Below, in pieces: positions 61,172 through 64,000 of a stretch of DNA of 64,000 bases. A program made the position numbers and the translations under genes. Position 1 is the first letter of the stretch. The number at the start of each line of letters is the position of its first letter. The notes under the pieces are model-generated. The model saw only the letters and a list, made by a program, of their open reading frames with translations, was not told the origin of the DNA and searched no databases. The DNA is taken from NCBI GenBank assembly GCA_947073495.1, contig CAMTMX010000005.1, forward strand, positions 1-64,000. The letters are read 5' to 3'. Origin of the DNA: an uncultured Porphyromonadaceae bacterium. Lineage in GTDB: Bacteria; Bacteroidota; Bacteroidia; Bacteroidales; Muribaculaceae.

Positions 61172-64000
61172 TTAGAGGTTGAACTTGATGCCTAAGTTGA
61201 AACGGCGCATGGTGGGATAAGCGCCGGAACCGGATCCACCCGAGAAGTTTGATTCGCGGTCGTCGGGCATTCTTGACCACAGCCAGAGGTTGTTGCCGTT
61301 AAGGTATATTTTCAAAGAGGATATTCCAAGTTTCTTAACCCAGCCGTCTGTCCAGGTATAAGCGATCTCCGCATTCTTCAGACGGACGTATGAACCGTCA
61401 TAAAGATATTGTGTGCCATTGCTGTATGCACTCGGTTGTGAATACCATCTGGGAAGGAGCACATCTCCTTCAAGATCATTGCCGTTCCACCATGACCCGA
61501 GATTGTAGACATTGTTTGTGTTGTGTGAGAATGAAACCAGATTCACATCGCGGGTCACATTGGTGACACCATAGAACTGAACGAAGCAGCTGAAACCTTT
61601 CCAATCAAAGCCTACAGTGGCATTGTATGTGTTCTGTGGAGTGCTGGAGTATCCATAAGGTGCCGAGTCTTCCACATCTATCTTACCGTCGCCGTTGAAG
61701 TCTACAATATAGTAGTCGCCGGGAAGACGGCTGCCATTGTTGACATCATGTATCGGGGAACCGTAAAGCTCGTCGAGCGAATTCATAAATCCGCCGTTGA
61801 TGTGAGAATGCATCTGACCTATTGCAAAACCTGCCTGCTTTTGATATGCCGGCTTCAGCTCCGGGTCATCACGGAATTTGATTTTGTTGGCGGCATGAGT
61901 CATGTTGAAGTTGCCCCAGATTCTCATGTCGGAAGAGATATTCTTGCTCAGACGAAGTTCAAATTCGTAACCCGACACCGTCGCGCTACCAAGGTTGGCA
62001 GTCGGAGGGGTCTGCCCGAAGAAAGATGGCATCGAGCGGTCGTTACCGTTAATCAAGATATCATCCCTGTTGTCTTTAAAGATTTCAACCGTACCGGCAA
62101 CCAACCCGTTGAGCATAGAGAAATCTATACCGAGGTTCATTTTCTTCACCTTCTCCCAATGTGCGTCGGGATTTCCGAGAGCACTCTGACGATAATAAGA
62201 ATAAATACTTCCATCTGCCCACACACCGGGTACGCTGATATCTCCATATCCTGTCGAAATAATTTTTGTATTGCCGCCGTATGCCCATTGATCCATATAA
62301 AGGAAGCGGGAGCCTGTGTCGTCTCCGATTTCTCCGTAAGAAGCACGTATCTTCAATTCCTGCCACCAATTGTCAAGCCCGATGGAACGCCAGAATTTTT
62401 CTTCCGAAGGACGCCATCCGATAGCGCCAGAATTAAAGAATCCGAAACGGTAGCCCTTACCGAATTTTTCAGAACCGTTGTACGCGCCGTTATACTCTAC
62501 GAAATAGCGGTCGTCATAGTTATAGGTCGTACGGAACACCCAGTCTTCCCTTCGGATAGGTATCATGTTGCCTGTGGCAATTTCCTGACGGGTCCATACC
62601 GCAGTGGCGCCTACATTGTTTTTACCGAATTCACGGTTGTAGTTTAACTGAAGCTGATAGTTAAGGTTGCGGACTGTATTCCAATCCTGGACGCTGCCAC
62701 CCTGCACAGTCCATTTGTTGCCGGGGATATAGTCAAACATGGTTGTCTTGTCCCATGAAGTTTCAGTCTGGACAACTCCTGTTTCCGGGTCTATCCATTT
62801 ATGCTGGGGAGAATTGTAAAGGTCGCTCACACCTCTGCCTGCCTCTACGAAATGGTTGTCCCAGGAAATCATGGCTTGAAAGTTAAGACCTTCAGTAATA
62901 AACCTGAGATCCTGATTCAATACGAAATCGGTATTGACCGATGTCTGAGTGGTCTTGAACGCACCGCCGGTGGCAAGAATTTCCGCAGAGTTGGCTACCT
63001 GAGATTTGAATGCGGGATAATAACCGAACGAGCCATCGGAATAAATAGGACGGAAAACGTCGGGCGCAATGTTGTAGACACCTGCCCAGACCTGCTGGTC
63101 GTTCCAGTTCCCTTGGTTGAATGAAGATCCGTCGCTCGGCCAGGTGGAACGTTTCTGACCTGTTGAACCTGCAAGATTCACCTTGAAGGTTGTGGTGGGA
63201 GTCAAAGAGAAATCAAGGTTTGAGCGGGCGTTGATTCTGTTGTAGCCGAATCCTGCGTCATACCCGCGGCCGTTATCTATGTTTTTGAAAAGGTCGCCTT
63301 CATGCACGAAGTCAATAACTGCGAAATATCTCACAAATTTAGTGCCGCCGCTCACAGAGACATTCCCGTTGTAAGACATGGCATGATCCTTGAACAGATA
63401 ATCCTGCCAATCCACATTAGGATAGCGTTCAAATTCTTCAAGGTTGGCGGGATGACGATATTTATATGCCACTCCTTCGGGAGTCATATAGCTCCAGGAA
63501 GAAGGCATGATCGGCAATTCATGAAAAATTGCCTTGTTACGCATCATCAACGCATCGTAAGAATCAGCTTTGTCAGGAAGCTTGGACACAGTTTTCATGG
63601 TGGCAGTAAAGCCGACGTCGATCTTCGCTTTTCCTTCCTGTCCACGTTTCGTGGTGATAAGCACAACACCGTTCGCACCTTTCACACCATAGACAGCTGT
63701 AGCCGACGCATCTTTAAGCACTGAGATAGATTTCACAGAACTGATGTCGACACTGTTCATGTCGCGTTCGATACCGTCTACAAGCACCAGAGGATTGCTG
63801 TTGTTCCACGAACTTGCACCTCGAATTGTGATTTGTGCGTTTTCTTCACCCGGCATACCGGAAGACTGAACTGTGATCACACCGGGCAAGTTACCGGTCA
63901 GGGCGGCACTGATGTCATGCACACCCGCCGCTCTCTCGAGCACTTCGCCTGTGGTCTGAGTGATGGCTCCGACAACGGAAGCCTTTTTCTGCTGACCATA
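61172..64000 (-). CDS. SusC/RagA-family TonB-dependent transporter (pair B), 5' end beyond window
   Basis: Frame stays open through 64000 (YGQQKKASVVGAITQTTGEVLERA...); NSNPLVLVDGIERDMNSVDISSVKSISVLKDASATAVYGVKGANGVVLITTKRG. Confidence 0.97.
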   Translation of the reverse strand, partial: YGQQKKASVVGAITQTTGEVLERAAGVHDISAALTGNLPGVITVQSSGMPGEENAQITIRGASSWNNSNPLVLVDGIERDMNSVDISSVKSISVLKDASATAVYGVKGANGVVLITTKRGQEGKAKIDVGFTATMKTVSKLPDKADSYDALMMRNKAIFHELPIMPSSWSYMTPEGVAYKYRHPANLEEFERYPNVDWQDYLFKDHAMSYNGNVSVSGGTKFVRYFAVIDFVHEGDLFKNIDNGRGYDAGFGYNRINARSNLDFSLTPTTTFKVNLAGSTGQKRSTWPSDGSSFNQGNWNDQQVWAGVYNIAPDVFRPIYSDGSFGYYPAFKSQVANSAEILATGGAFKTTQTSVNTDFVLNQDLRFITEGLNFQAMISWDNHFVEAGRGVSDLYNSPQHKWIDPETGVVQTETSWDKTTMFDYIPGNKWTVQGGSVQDWNTVRNLNYQLQLNYNREFGKNNVGATAVWTRQEIATGNMIPIRREDWVFRTTYNYDDRYFVEYNGAYNGSEKFGKGYRFGFFNSGAIGWRPSEEKFWRSIGLDNWWQELKIRASYGEIGDDTGSRFLYMDQWAYGGNTKIISTGYGDISVPGVWADGSIYSYYRQSALGNPDAHWEKVKKMNLGIDFSMLNGLVAGTVEIFKDNRDDILINGNDRSMPSFFGQTPPTANLGSATVSGYEFELRLSKNISSDMRIWGNFNMTHAANKIKFRDDPELKPAYQKQAGFAIGQMHSHINGGFMNSLDELYGSPIHDVNNGSRLPGDYYIVDFNGDGKIDVEDSAPYGYSSTPQNTYNATVGFDWKGFSCFVQFYGVTNVTRDVNLVSFSHNTNNVYNLGSWWNGNDLEGDVLLPRWYSQPSAYSNGTQYLYDGSYVRLKNAEIAYTWTDGWVKKLGISSLKIYLNGNNLWLWSRMPDDRESNFSGGSGSGAYPTMRRFNLGIKFNL

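Noticed and set aside
61155-61280. N-terminal extension of the SusD (pair B) ORF
   Set aside because: Overlaps the end of susC; the ATG at 61154 starts a typical lipoprotein signal MNNIFKTVGALAFGLALMTGFSSC
61748-62647. 299-aa + strand ORF antisense to SusC
   Set aside because: Lies wholly opposite a clearly coding susC; composition and lack of any domain fit a shadow ORF

Overview
This 64 kb window looks like Bacteroidota chromosome, probably Bacteroidales. The evidence is SusC/SusD pairs, a hybrid two-component regulator, and TAnnTTTG-type promoter boxes. I read it as a two-part xylan/arabinoxylan utilisation region. The left part (about 0.7-13.5 kb) holds an HTCS regulator, a GH115, three GH43 genes and xylose isomerase. 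The right part (about 39.9-64 kb, all on the minus strand) holds two tandem SusC/SusD pairs, a surface glycan-binding protein, a CBM-interrupted GH10, CE1- and CE6-type esterases, a GPH/MFS transporter, a second GH10, a GH43 without a signal peptide, a GH95 and a GH127/DUF1680 protein. Between them lie core genes: pgeF, a glycosidase of the MGH1/GH63 kind, glpQ-like, glpABCKF, a C1 aminopeptidase, gltB, a DAACS transporter, a C69 dipeptidase, a YeiH-family protein, pyk, DPP-IV and YitT. I saw no CRISPR array, rRNA, tRNA or transposase. The most interesting signals are non-coding. (1) A conserved, phase-locked element sits exactly 100 bp upstream of the -7 box of the HTCS, GH43 and xylA promoters, and these promoters lack a -33 TTTG. 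(2) A family of GTTTAAAC-core leader/hairpin elements is dispersed in intergenic regions. (3) The xylA leader is long and attenuator-like. (4) One convergent terminator has competing hairpins. (5) One SusC lacks the usual N-terminal regulatory domain. All alignments and counts were done by eye.
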